Shown here: positions 46,405 through 57,500 of the stretch, one piece after another | Layout of the letters: every line of letters begins with the position of its first letter | Numbering within the stretch: the first letter of the stretch is position 1 | From: Xanthoparmelia taractica | Taxonomy: Eukaryota > Ascomycota > Lecanoromycetes > Lecanorales > Parmeliaceae | DNA length: 64,000 nt | Direction of reading: 5' to 3' | Assembly: GCA_033085395.1 (NCBI GenBank) | Contig: JANQBS010000082.1 | Coordinates: forward strand, 1 to 64,000 | Notes under the pieces: model-generated | What the model was told of the DNA's origin: nothing | The model's input: the letters and a program-made list of their open reading frames with translations, nothing else | Databases searched by the model: none | Made by a program: the position numbers and the translations under genes

Positions 46405-49400
46405 ATGAATACCTCACAGCCGATTGCTTCCTATATTGGAAGCGTAGCTTTCGGCTTTCTCTCTTCCGAGGAGATCAGAGCCCTTTCTGTGAAGAAGATC
46501 CAAAATCCTACGACATTCGATACTCTGCTCCACCCTGTACCTGGAGGATTATATGACGCTGCCTTGGGCGCATGGGGTGACAACCCGTGAGAAATCCAAG
46601 GTCGTTCTGGGATCTACAGAATTTTTTGGAGCTAACAGCCATCTTTAGATGTTCCACATGTCACTTAAATACTTATTCTTGCCCTGGCCATGTCGGTCAT
46701 ATCGAATTGCCCGCCCCAGTGTATCATGTTACCTTTATGGATATGGTACTGCGCTTAATGAGAGCCCGGTGCATTTACTGCGGACACCTAAAGCTACCTC
46801 GGGCAGAGGTTAATCGATTTACGTGCAAGCTGAGGCTCATAGAGCATGGCTTGGTACAGGACGTCGAAGAGCTGGAAAACATTCACCTCAGATCAACAGC
46901 GTCGAAACTTAGAGGAATTGACCCCGACATTGACACCGACGAGGACAGCCCAGAGTCTGAGGAGGAGGACTTGGAGACCCTTAAGCAACGGAGGCTTGAC
47001 TTTGTCGCACGCGCAATCAAGAAGAACAGTAGAAGCAAAAGCAGACTCGGTACAGCATCAGAAAAAATCGAGGCTGTTGCTGAGGTCCGGCGGGCTCTAG
47101 TCAAGGAATTTTTCGCTGCTATCACGAAGCCAAAGACATGCGGAAATTGCAAAGGCGTATCACCTGGCTGGCGCAAGGACAGATACAGCAAGATTTTTCG
47201 GAAGCCTCTGGCCAAGGGAGACAAAGCAAAAATGGTGCAGGGTGGATTCAAGGCAGTCAACCCGCTCATCAAGGCTGCGAAGGAGCGCAAGGAAGCACAG
47301 AAACGAAAGCGCGAGGAAAGGGAGATCGATGAAGGCATCGTCATAGATTCCGACGAGATTAGTTCAGAGGAGGAGGGTGAAGACGTTGAGATGCTGGAAG
47401 CTGAGACAGAGACAGCTCCTACTACTGTTCTGGAGGAGTCTACAGCTCTGAAGCCAAGCAAGATCAAGGTGAAGGACGCGGGATCCGATCAGTATGTTAG
47501 CGCTATGGAGATACAAGCTTCCATATCGGAGCTCTTCCACAAAGATAAGGAACTCATGGAGCTTGTCTATAATCACAAAGCGACGAAGAATACTAATTCG
47601 ATCTCCGCGGACATGTTTTTCATCAAAACCATACTCGTGCCGCCGAACAAATACCGGCCTGAGAAGAAGACAGGCGATGGTGAAATTGCTGAGGCTCAGG
47701 AGAACCAGCTGTATAAAAATATTCTTACATCCTGTGAGCTCCTAAGTCAAATCAGCAAGGAAATGGACGATATTGCTGTGCGAGACCCTGGGTACAAGGA
47801 GCGAGACATTGTAGACCTTCAGAACGCATGGGTGAGGGTGCAGGAAGCTGTCAATTCTCTGGTTGATAGTGATCGAAATCCCCTCCAAGGTGCGGCTGCA
47901 AAGCAGAATGCCGATGGTATCAAACAGAAACTTGAAAAGAAGGAGGGCTTGTTCAGAATGAATATGATGGGAAAGCGAGTCAATTTCGCTGCCAGAAGTG
48001 TCATCTCTCCAGATCCCAATATTGAAACCAATGAGATTGGAGTCCCTCATGTGTTCGCCAAAAAATTGACTTATCCTGAGCCAGTAACGAATCATAATTT
48101 CTACGAGCTCAAAGAGGCGGTTCTCAATGGTGTGGACAAGTGGCCCGGCGCTGCTGCTGTTGAGAACGAAAACGGGCAGGTCATCAATCTCCGGACCAAG
48201 AATTTCGAGGAAAGGCAAGCTCTGGCAAATCAGCTCCTGGCTCCGTCGAATACGAGTGTCACTGGCGCAAGGAACAAGAAAGTCCATAGACATCTCAACA
48301 ATGGAGACATTGTTTTGATGAATCGACAGCCTACCTTACATAAACCTTCCATCATGGCTCATCGCGCACGTGTTCTACCAGGGGAGAAGACTATCCGCAT
48401 GCATTACGCTAATTGTAATACATACAATGCTGATTTCGACGGTGATGAGATGAACATGCACTTTCCGCAGAACGAGATTGCAAGAGCAGAAGCCCTGCAA
48501 ATAGCAGATACGGATCATCAATATCTTTCTGCAACTGCAGGTAAACCGCTCCGAGGCCTCATCCAGGATCATATCTCAATGGGCCTTTGGCTGACCAATC
48601 GGGACACGTTTTTCGATCGTGAAGATTACTATCAACTCCTTTACGACTCTCTGAGACCAGAAGATAGCCAATTGATATCAAACAGAATCCAGACCGTTTC
48701 TCCGGCAGTTGTGAAGCCTCGAGCCATGTGGACTGGAAAGCAGATCATCACCACCGTTTTGAAGAATGTTACACCCGTGACTCATCCTGGTTTGACACTT
48801 CTTGGGAAGTCGCAAACACCGGACGACCGATGGGGAGAAGGATCGGAAGAGAACATTGTTATCATCAAGAGCGGAGAACTGTTGTGTGGTATCCTAGATA
48901 AGGCTCACCTTGGGCCCAGTGGAGGCGGTCTCATTCACGCAGTCTACGAAGCGTATGGACATACGATCGCTGGCAAGCTGCTCAGTATTCTCGGAAGACT
49001 ACTGACTAGACTACTGAATATGCGAGCTTTTTCTTGCGGTATAGAGGATCTGTTGCTGACTGAAGACGGCGAGAAGACTCGACGCAAGGAGCTGCAAGCG
49101 GCGAATACGATTGGCCTGGAGGTTGCTGCTAAGTATGTGACTCTAGAGGGGAGCACAGCAGCTAACGACAATGAGCTACGGCTCCGTCTCGAAGATGTGA
49201 TGCGTGACGAGGCGAAGCAAACGGGTCTAGATCATGTCTGCAATTCAGAGACCGCGAAGCTGTCCACTGCCATTACAGCGGCTTGTTTGCCAAGTGGCCT
49301 GCAAAAACCATTTCCTCGAAACCAGATGCAGGCAATGACATTATCCGGGGCTAAAGGAAGTCTCGTCAACGCAAACCTCATCTCTTGCAACCTGGGACAG

Positions 49401-51614
49401 CAAGTACTTGAAGGCAGGAGGGTTCCGGTTATGGTCAGCGGTAAAACATTGCCGTCATTTAAGCCCTTCGAGACAAACGTGCGAGCTGGTGGCTACATCA
49501 CGGACCGTTTCCTTACAGGGGTCAAACCGCAGGAGTACTTCTTTCATGCCATGGCTGGCCGCGAAGGATTGATCGACACTGCAGTTAAAACCTCGAGGTC
49601 GGGCTACCTTCAGCGCTGTCTGATCAAAGGAATGGAAGGTCTCAAGTCGGAATATGATAGCTCAGTCAGAGACTCCGACGGTAGCATGATTCAATTCCGG
49701 TACGGAGAGGATGGGCTCGATGTAACCAAGCAGAAGCACCTCACAGACTTCAGGTTTCTAGCTGAGAATTACCTCTCGCTCGTTGCGCAGCTCAACATAA
49801 AAGAAGAATACGCAAAGCTTCCGGATAAAGGAGCGGCCGAGTATCACAAAACGGCCATGAAGAAGATCAAGAGAAGCGGCAGAGTCAATACTATGGATCC
49901 ATGTCTTGCGCTCTTCGACCCGGGAAGCTCTCTCGGTAGTACATCAGAGAATTTTGCGACAGCTTTGAAGAACTACTGCGAGACGAACCCTGAAAACCTC
50001 CTCAAAGACAAGGACAAAGCTCCGGAAGCTCCATTATCAAAGAAAACATTTACGGCGCTAGTCAACATCAAATACATGAAGTCGGTCATCGAGCCTGGTG
50101 ACGCTGTGGGCGTTGTTGCCGGACAATCCATTGGTGAACCTTCGACGCAGATGACACTTAACACCTTCCATTTGGCAGGACATTCTGCCAAGAACGTCAC
50201 TTTAGGTATTCCGCGGCTCCGCGAAATCGTCATGACTGCCAGCAAATCGATCTCTACGCCTCAGATGACACTACATTTGATTCCGGAACTTGATGAGGAT
50301 AGTGGTCACAGATTTGCGAAAGGGATATCAAAGCTCACGATGGCAGACGTCATCAACGAAGTCAGCGTCGACGAGTTCATTGGCGCAGGTATAGGGTTTG
50401 CAAGGGCAAAGATCTATAACGTCCGACTCGATTTCTTCCCTGTAGAAGAATACTGTGAGACCTATGCAATCACGGTCGCCGATGTCCTGCGCACGATTGA
50501 GCTCAAATTGATCCCTTTGCTTTCTAAGCTCATCAAGAAGGAGCTTTCACGGAAAGGTGATGCGAAATTGCTCAAGCACAGCGCTTCTCAACCCGAAGTT
50601 GGCAAATCCTCTGGCGTTGTGGAGGAGCAATCCCAAAAGGTGGAGGCAGATCTTGAGGGTGGCGAGGACGATGAAGATGACGACGGGGATGATGATGCAA
50701 CGAACAATAAGCAGAAGCAAAACCGTATCGAGGCCATCTCTTATGAGGCGCCAGATGAAGGCGAAGAAGCAATCGAGAAAGAAGCACGACGAAGAGCCAC
50801 GCCAGAGTTAGCAGACGAGATGGAAGACGAAGGTTTTGTTGGAAGCCCGCGCGAACAGGGAGCTGAAGGCGGAAGCCAGACAGATGAAGACGATAGCGAT
50901 GAAGGAGGAAAGAAAAGGGACATGGCTAAAGCACGACTGTCAAGGATCCAGGAAAGGAACCCAGACGTAACGAATTTCACTTTTGACGAGCAAGCAGCCC
51001 AATGGTGCAAAATCCAATTCGAATACGACGTGTCAACCGCCAAAATGCTCCTCCTCCCTCTCCTTGAAAATGCCTGTCGCAGCGCCGTCATCCAGTCCAT
51101 ACCAGGCCTGGGAAGTTGCGCTTACACACATGAAGATGGGAGGGACCCCAGAACAGGCCAAAAGACAAAGATTCCCATCGTCATCACCGAAGGCGTGAAC
51201 CTTCCCGCCATGCACGAATACCAATCGGTACTTAACCCTCACCGTATTTTCACCAACGACATAGCCGCCATGCTCGACCATTACGGCGTGGAAGCCTGCC
51301 GCGCCACCATCATACGTGAAATGGACGCTGTTTTTAAGGGCCACAGTATCAGCGTCGATATGCGGCATTTGAACCTAATAGCGGATGTGATGACGAAGGG
51401 CGGCGGTTTTACGCCGTTCAACCGCATGGGACTGAAAAGCAGCGTTAGCCCTTTTATGAAGATGAGCTTCGAGACCACATTGGGATTTTTGAAAGATGCG
51501 GTGCTCGAGAATGACTGGGATGACTTGAAAAATCCGAGTGCGAGGATTGTGATGGGGAAGGTGGGGAGGATTGGGACGGGGGCATTCGATGTGCTGATGC
51601 CTGTTGAGCATTAG
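46405..51614 (+). CDS. RPA1: RNA polymerase I largest subunit (A190)
   Basis: Catalytic subunit of the nucleolar polymerase that makes the 35S pre-rRNA. Exons 46405-46586 and 46649-51614; 62-nt intron in phase 2; 1715 aa. The N-terminal zinc site is CSTCHLNTYSCPGH (62-75) followed by CIYCGH. The active-site loop NADFDGDEMNMHF begins at residue 654 with the three metal-binding aspartates at 656, 658 and 660. Pol I specificity is shown by the acidic Ser/Glu insertions (around nt 46,920-46,980 and 47,350-47,400) and the large acidic jaw insertion (nt 50,640-50,930). The trigger-loop and bridge regions (GVVAGQSIGEPSTQMTLNTF) are intact. Convergent with RAD3. Confidence 0.97.
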
Positions 51615-51848
51615 TAAAGAGAGGGAAGGGGATACTATTATCGCTTAAATCATGCATCATCTTGTCATAATTCGACATAGGCTGTTAGATGTGAGGCATG
51701 AGGTCCCTTGTCGCAATTAATTTAGATGACTTACAATCGGAAATTCTTCCATTTTATTCGTTCTAAGATCACTCTCCGAGGTCACTCTACGTTGATCTCA
51801 GCTGCTCAAGCTACTCAGGAGCCAAGCTCCCTAAACTTGCAGGCTCTC
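51615..51848. other. Convergent 3' region RPA1/RAD3
   Basis: Short 234-bp region between two stops; presumed overlapping or adjacent 3' UTRs. Confidence 0.4.
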
Positions 51849-54245
51849 TCAGTCAGCATGAACATCCCTCATCAAAGCATCCATATCTTCATCTTCGTAG
51901 TCATCCCCATCAACGCCGTTCTGCCCATTCACATGTCCATCCATCCCATCCACCTCCATATTTCCCCCTCCATTCCTCAACTCCCGAATCTTCTCCTCCT
52001 CCATCTTCTCCTTATGCCTTTCTAAATCCTTCGAATCCCATGTACTTACCCCAGCTTGATCCCTCTCACTAAAAGGCTGAGCCATTGTCCGCAAAAATTT
52101 CTTCGCGCTCGCCGTCGCCATATCCGTGCTTAAGCTCGTGTCACTATCGAGTAGTGCCTGATTTATCCATTTTGGAAGCTGTGTGCGTTTCTTCTGAAAA
52201 CGGCGGTCAGCGAGTACCATGATGCCGTAATCGTCTTTGCCACGGAGCACACGGCCAAGGCATTGCGCGGCGTGCCGCATAGCATCGAAGGAGAGGAAGT
52301 CGTTTTCGCGGATTCGGTACGTTTCGCGGAGGAACTCCAGGCGGGCTTTTAGGATACGAGATTCGGTGTATTGGAACGGCACGCCGATGCAGATCACCGT
52401 TCTCCCATAGTGGTGGTCGAAATCGATACCTTCGCTGACTTTGCCTCGGGCGACGCAAAGCAAGATGGCGCCGCGGCCGTTGCAGCAGGCTGTGCGGTAG
52501 GTTTCGAGTGCTAAGGATGTTTCTTGGGAGTCGGGAGTCTCGACGAGAATGAGTTTGTATTTCCAGATCTCGTCGAGGGTGCCCATGCCTTGCCACATGC
52601 TGATGATGCTTTCCATGTAGAGGTAGGACGGGAAGAAGACGACGATGCCGTCGGGTGTCAATTTGCTAAACTCTAGCAGGAGAGTGCCATAATTACGGAC
52701 GACGCCGGGCTCATTGCGAATTTGGAAGCCGGAGGATATGGCGGATTGGTCGGAACCCCGTGTTACGATCATTGGAAGGAAGGAGCGGCGCGCTAAGGTC
52801 ATAGAGTATGATTCTTGCACAACGGTCGTGAAGCCGAGCATTTTAGGGTACATCTCTAGAGGGGAGATGGTACCTGAGGTGATGATTACCGAGGAGAAGC
52901 GGTCGAAGACGGGTTTGATGGCGATGGCGGCGTCGAGGCAGGTGAAGTGGAGAATAGGGTTGGGGACGGTGGCGGTGTCAGATTCGTATGGTTCGAGGAT
53001 GAGTAGAAAGCCTTTGTCGTAGGTCGCGGCGAGAGTGGCGAATGTAGCTACTTCTTGCAATGGTTGGTAGTCTTCTATATTTGTTAGTTCCAGGGTGCGG
53101 ACGAGGGATGTGAGTCGCTCAGCGCAGAATCGGAGGGGCTTTTTCTCGATGAAGGTTAGATCTTTGAGGTGCTGAAGAAATGAAGGCGGCGTCTCGGAGA
53201 TGACGTGCAGCACTTTCATTCGTGTTTTTAGGTATTCGACGAAGCGTTTCAGAAAGGCAACAAAGTGTTCTGCTCGTCGTATGTTGCCCGGGACAGCTTC
53301 TTGGAGTAGGTCATCGGGTAAAGCTGGGTTTGCCATGAACGTATCTTCTTCCCTGGCTTCGTCTGCGTCCCGAAGACCTTCTACCAGCTTGGCATATTCA
53401 TTCTGGAGTTTTTCGGCGTCAGACGAGCGCATTTCTGTGATCTTGCGTTCAAGGTTGTTGGCTCCCCGTGTTGCTTTGCGTAACGAATCTTCAGTCAGAT
53501 CGATGCTCAGCGATTCGATGCAGACATTGTCGATATTGTGAGCTTCGTCGAAAACAACGATGCAGTCCTTGGACAGTTCTTTAGATACTCGTTCTGCAAT
53601 CTTAGGATCGAGCAAGTAATGATATGAGTAGATGATGACATTGCAGAAAGGCATCATTCTTCGCGCAGTAAAGTAGGGACACTGTTTATGCTGCTCCCCG
53701 TACTTGAGCATGCCATCGAAGGTAAATACGCCATTGGGTACGAGACTGTGTGGCTCGAGAAGATCGAGATTGTCATGATACACGCAGACATCGACGTCCT
53801 CACCCCTCTCCTTCTTCTCTTTTACGAAACCAGCAGTCAAGCTTCGGCATCGGGCGTCAACTATTGCACCGCTTTTCTCTTTCTTGACAGAAGGATGAAG
53901 ACACAGATTCTTACGACTTGTTAGCCCGAGGCCACGGAAATCTTCTTCCTTGCCGAGCTGGTCTGCTCGATACTTCATCAGAGCCTTCAATTCTGCTAGG
54001 GCTTTTTCGATTTCTGACATGGTACGAGAGCAATATATTAACTTTCGGTGTTCAGGGTAGTACTGTTGATAGGCTACGATCAGTGACAGAAGAGACACTG
54101 TTTTCCCTGTCCCGGAAGGCATCTCGAGAACGCAGTGACCTCCAGCATCAAGGGTGCGTTTGAGATCGCACATGTAGGCATATTGCTCTGGATATATCCT
54201 GGGATACGGAAAAAGCACAGGCAAGTCTCCGATATTGAACTTCAT
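51849..54245 (-). CDS. RAD3: TFIIH 5'-3' DNA helicase Rad3/XPD
   Basis: Fe-S superfamily 2 helicase of TFIIH, acting in nucleotide excision repair and transcription initiation. Single exon, 798 aa, the family's usual length, starting MKFNIGDLPVLFPYPRIYPE. Walker A MPSGTGKT (42-49), Walker B DEAH (233-236). The Fe-S domain includes Cys115, Cys133 and Cys189 (CPYFTARR) with the fourth ligand probably Cys154. Motif VI is QCLGRVLRGKDDYG, and the C-terminus is acidic. No frame breaks. The start lies about 330 bp from LTN1 on the other strand, with a tRNA-like relic in between. Confidence 0.97.
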   Translation of the reverse strand: MKFNIGDLPVLFPYPRIYPEQYAYMCDLKRTLDAGGHCVLEMPSGTGKTVSLLSLIVAYQQYYPEHRKLIYCSRTMSEIEKALAELKALMKYRADQLGKEEDFRGLGLTSRKNLCLHPSVKKEKSGAIVDARCRSLTAGFVKEKKERGEDVDVCVYHDNLDLLEPHSLVPNGVFTFDGMLKYGEQHKQCPYFTARRMMPFCNVIIYSYHYLLDPKIAERVSKELSKDCIVVFDEAHNIDNVCIESLSIDLTEDSLRKATRGANNLERKITEMRSSDAEKLQNEYAKLVEGLRDADEAREEDTFMANPALPDDLLQEAVPGNIRRAEHFVAFLKRFVEYLKTRMKVLHVISETPPSFLQHLKDLTFIEKKPLRFCAERLTSLVRTLELTNIEDYQPLQEVATFATLAATYDKGFLLILEPYESDTATVPNPILHFTCLDAAIAIKPVFDRFSSVIITSGTISPLEMYPKMLGFTTVVQESYSMTLARRSFLPMIVTRGSDQSAISSGFQIRNEPGVVRNYGTLLLEFSKLTPDGIVVFFPSYLYMESIISMWQGMGTLDEIWKYKLILVETPDSQETSLALETYRTACCNGRGAILLCVARGKVSEGIDFDHHYGRTVICIGVPFQYTESRILKARLEFLRETYRIRENDFLSFDAMRHAAQCLGRVLRGKDDYGIMVLADRRFQKKRTQLPKWINQALLDSDTSLSTDMATASAKKFLRTMAQPFSERDQAGVSTWDSKDLERHKEKMEEEKIRELRNGGGNMEVDGMDGHVNGQNGVDGDDYEDEDMDALMRDVHAD

Positions 54246-54390
54246 CTTGACCTCTCGCAGCCCACATGGGCCACGACAGATGTAAATAGGATGGTCAAGT
54301 ATAACCTCAAATATTGACTCATCCTTGTGGCTCAGCCTTATGACTCCGCCACGTTTTGACGCGAAGGCGCTAAGATAAGATTAGTAACCG

Positions 54391-54445
54391 CCGCATACAG
54401 GACTCGAACGTCACGATCCAGACGCTTGACCGTTGAATTTATTAC
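54391..54445 (-). other. tRNA-like fragment with B-box motif
   Basis: On the minus strand it contains GTTCGAGTCC (54409-54400), matching the RNA polymerase III B-box consensus, preceded by TTCAACGGTCAAG, which resembles a D-arm/A-box. The T-stem does not pair and there is no anticodon arm or complementary acceptor stem, so this is not a functional tRNA. It lies in the divergent RAD3/LTN1 promoter. Confidence 0.35.
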
Positions 54446-54572
54446 CTTTGGGTTGACACAGCCTCTCCAGACTGAATTTCCTTGATGCTATGGAACCTTG
54501 CGGATTTCCCTTCCTTTCTCTGCTGTTCAATGCTCCTCCCATCACACGACTCGAAGCTAGAATATCAAAGAC

Positions 54573-57500
54573 ATGAGTAAGAAGGTATTCAAGTCGCAGG
54601 CTTCCAGCAGCCGGGCTGTCTCCGGCGCCTTTGGAGCAGATGGTACGCGTTTTGGCAGCAGTATCGGTGCTCCTGCTTTTGGAGCTGTTGCATCTTCGCC
54701 GTTGTCATACGTCTACGAACCACCAGACTTGACTGGATTTTCGGACCCCAACGTTGTAGTTGCCTTCAAAAACCTCCAGAAGAAGGATAGTACGACAAAG
54801 TCCAAGGCGCTCGAAGACTTGCAATCCTATGTCTCGTCGCTTGGTACGGATGCTGGCGGAGTGGAGGAAGCGATGCTAACGGCATGGGTGGGTAACCCTT
54901 GACGAGGATCGGCTCTGGGGTCGCTGAATGTTGACAACGCATAGGCCAAGATATACCCCCGCACATCTATTGACTCCTCTCGTCGCGTACGGCAGCTGGC
55001 TCATACTTTCCAAGGGCAGCTCGCAATCTCCAGCGGCAAACGGATGGCAAGATACATGCCGAAAGTCGCTGCTTCGTGGGTGGCAGGTCAATATGACAAC
55101 GATAAATCGGTCAGTCGGGCCGCAAATGAGTCTTTCAAACGAGTATTCAGCTCGGAAGAGAAAATGAAAAACGTGTGGCGACTGTATCAAGTCTCGATAC
55201 TAGAGTACGCTAGGGACGTAACCGTGAAGGAGACTCCTAGTACATTGAGTGATGAGCGGACGACGAGCCCTGAGGACTCCTCTGCCAAATATTCAAGAGC
55301 AGTTAGTGCTTCAGTGATGATGGTGACAAATCTCATAGAGGCCGTTTCCGAAGCCCACATTGAGAAAAGTCGAGTCCTTCTTAATGAATTCTTGAATGAA
55401 GAGAAACTCTGGAGGTTTGCATCTGACAGCGATGCGTCTGTTCGCCGTGCCTTGTATCGTCTGCTGGGCACGATTTTGGCTAGATACAAAGGCACTCTCG
55501 ACCCGTCGACCATCTCTGCTAATGTGCTCATGTTAGGTCTCAATGCTACTCAGTCAGGTTCAGCGTTTGATTTCGCCAAAGTCCTTGTACTACTCTCCAT
55601 AGAAATACCAGATGTCTGGACAACGTTTTACCCAGGTTCAGGAAAGAGGTCAGCAGCAAACCGCTTGTGCCAATTTCTAAAGAAAGGTTCGCAAGGAGGA
55701 CCTCTTGATTTCTGGTCTCAGATTGAAAAGCTACTTTTAAATCTCCCATCCTCGATATTCGCGAGAACCACAGATGGCGAGTCCGACAGAAAGGCAGATG
55801 GCGAGAAAGACACACTTACGCCGGTGCTGAGCGCTTTGCACGAAGGTCTCAACAACAAAAATGAGTCGAACGGGAACAAAGTCGCTGCCTGGAGTGCGTA
55901 CTTGACTGCTACTGAAATTACGCTCTCTTCTTCTCCCGACGCGGCTACTCGACGCCGGATTCTTACGACCTCGGTTTTGCCTATACTGGCTCAATATATC
56001 AGACCATCATCTGTTGATTCTCGGTGGGCCGTCAAAGGTACAACGGGACAAGTTGTGTGCGTCCGAGCTTGCAATCAGGCGATACTGGGAGACACAGGTT
56101 CTTTTGAAGAAGAATGGAATGCGTTGTCCAATACCATTATTGAGGACCTTAAGACTTCTCTTCCAGAGCAGGCCAAGGAATATGTGAGATCTCAAGAAAC
56201 GCTCTCCGCTGAAGCGAATAGGTGGTATAGTTTGCAAGCCGCTTTACTCAAGGGCAATGGGCAGGAGATTACCAGTCCAGTATTTAGAAGTACAGTCCCG
56301 TCAGAGATCAATTCAATCGTATCCGTCCTGCAAGCGAGGATTGGAAAGCCATATGGTGTTGCAGCCGCCCTGGAAAATTCGATAAAGGAAATCCCCGAGA
56401 TCGTGCTAAGCGATGAGGGGTGTAAGACTGAGCTTCTTAGATTCGCGGAGGGATCCCTTCCAAATCTACTCTTTTCACCTTCCGCCAAGCACCTTGTCGG
56501 AATTCTGAACTATTTAGATGGCCCTTGTGACATAAGTCGAAGCTACAATAAATGTATGCAGATTCTGACTGAAGCACCTGATTCTGCATCAAAGTCAATT
56601 GCTCTGCAGAGCTTCGTCTCAAGTCCATGTCTTGCTACCACCGATTCTCTTTCCGCAATGGTTGTTGCTGGTCTTGAGCAAGCAATGACGAACGATGATT
56701 CAACGAGTTGGAAGGTCGTAATGGCTGCGATCAGCAATCCAGTCGCTCCCAAATCCCTCACAGACAAGCTTCTTGCAGACATGACGGAGGGTCTATCGCT
56801 CGATTCGAAGCGGATTACAGGTCTTCAAGGCTTGGAGATGACAATCAAGCACGTTTCGGGCAAAGTGACAGAGTTTGCACAGTCTCCCAAAGGCTCAAGC
56901 CTCATTTCTAAACTGCTTCTCATGGCCGAATCGTCTGATGACGGGATTGCGCAGCGGGCTAGATACACGAGTACGATGATAGAACAAGGATTAGAAGCTC
57001 AAGGCGGCGTCGGTCAAACCACGAACTCTCTGATTGAGATAATTAAGAGTAGTCTCAATGTCACTGAAGCAAATTCTTTATCGTATGTTGGCCATTGTCT
57101 GACATGAATCAACGGAAGCTCTAATGAGATAATAGGACTGATGGCCTAGTGGCCCAAGCCCAGAAGGTGCTGGGGAATTCGTCCTCCATTGACCTGCCAG
57201 CCATAGTCCAAAAGCTGTTGCCCGACCTTAGCGAATGGAATGCTGCACTGGCTCCATTCATCTCGCGCACTCCCGATCCTTCGTTAGCAATTACGAACGC
57301 GTTCGGCGGCTCACTGTCCGTAATCTCTCCGTCTTCGACAAACCAAACGATATATCGAGATGCGGATGGAAAGTCTGCCGCACTTCGCATAGCTCAATAC
57401 ACGACCCAAATAATAAAGAATACCAACATATTCGAGAGCGCTACACGCGAGAGAAAGGCTACTGTCTGCAGATACATTGCTATATTCCTTCAACTTGCGA

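Noticed and set aside
47742..48293. 183-codon frame antisense to RPA1
   Set aside because: A shadow of the strongly conserved polymerase coding sequence on the other strand.
54391..54445. Functional tRNA gene
   Set aside because: T-stem bases do not pair, the anticodon arm is missing and no acceptor stem complements; kept only as a relic.
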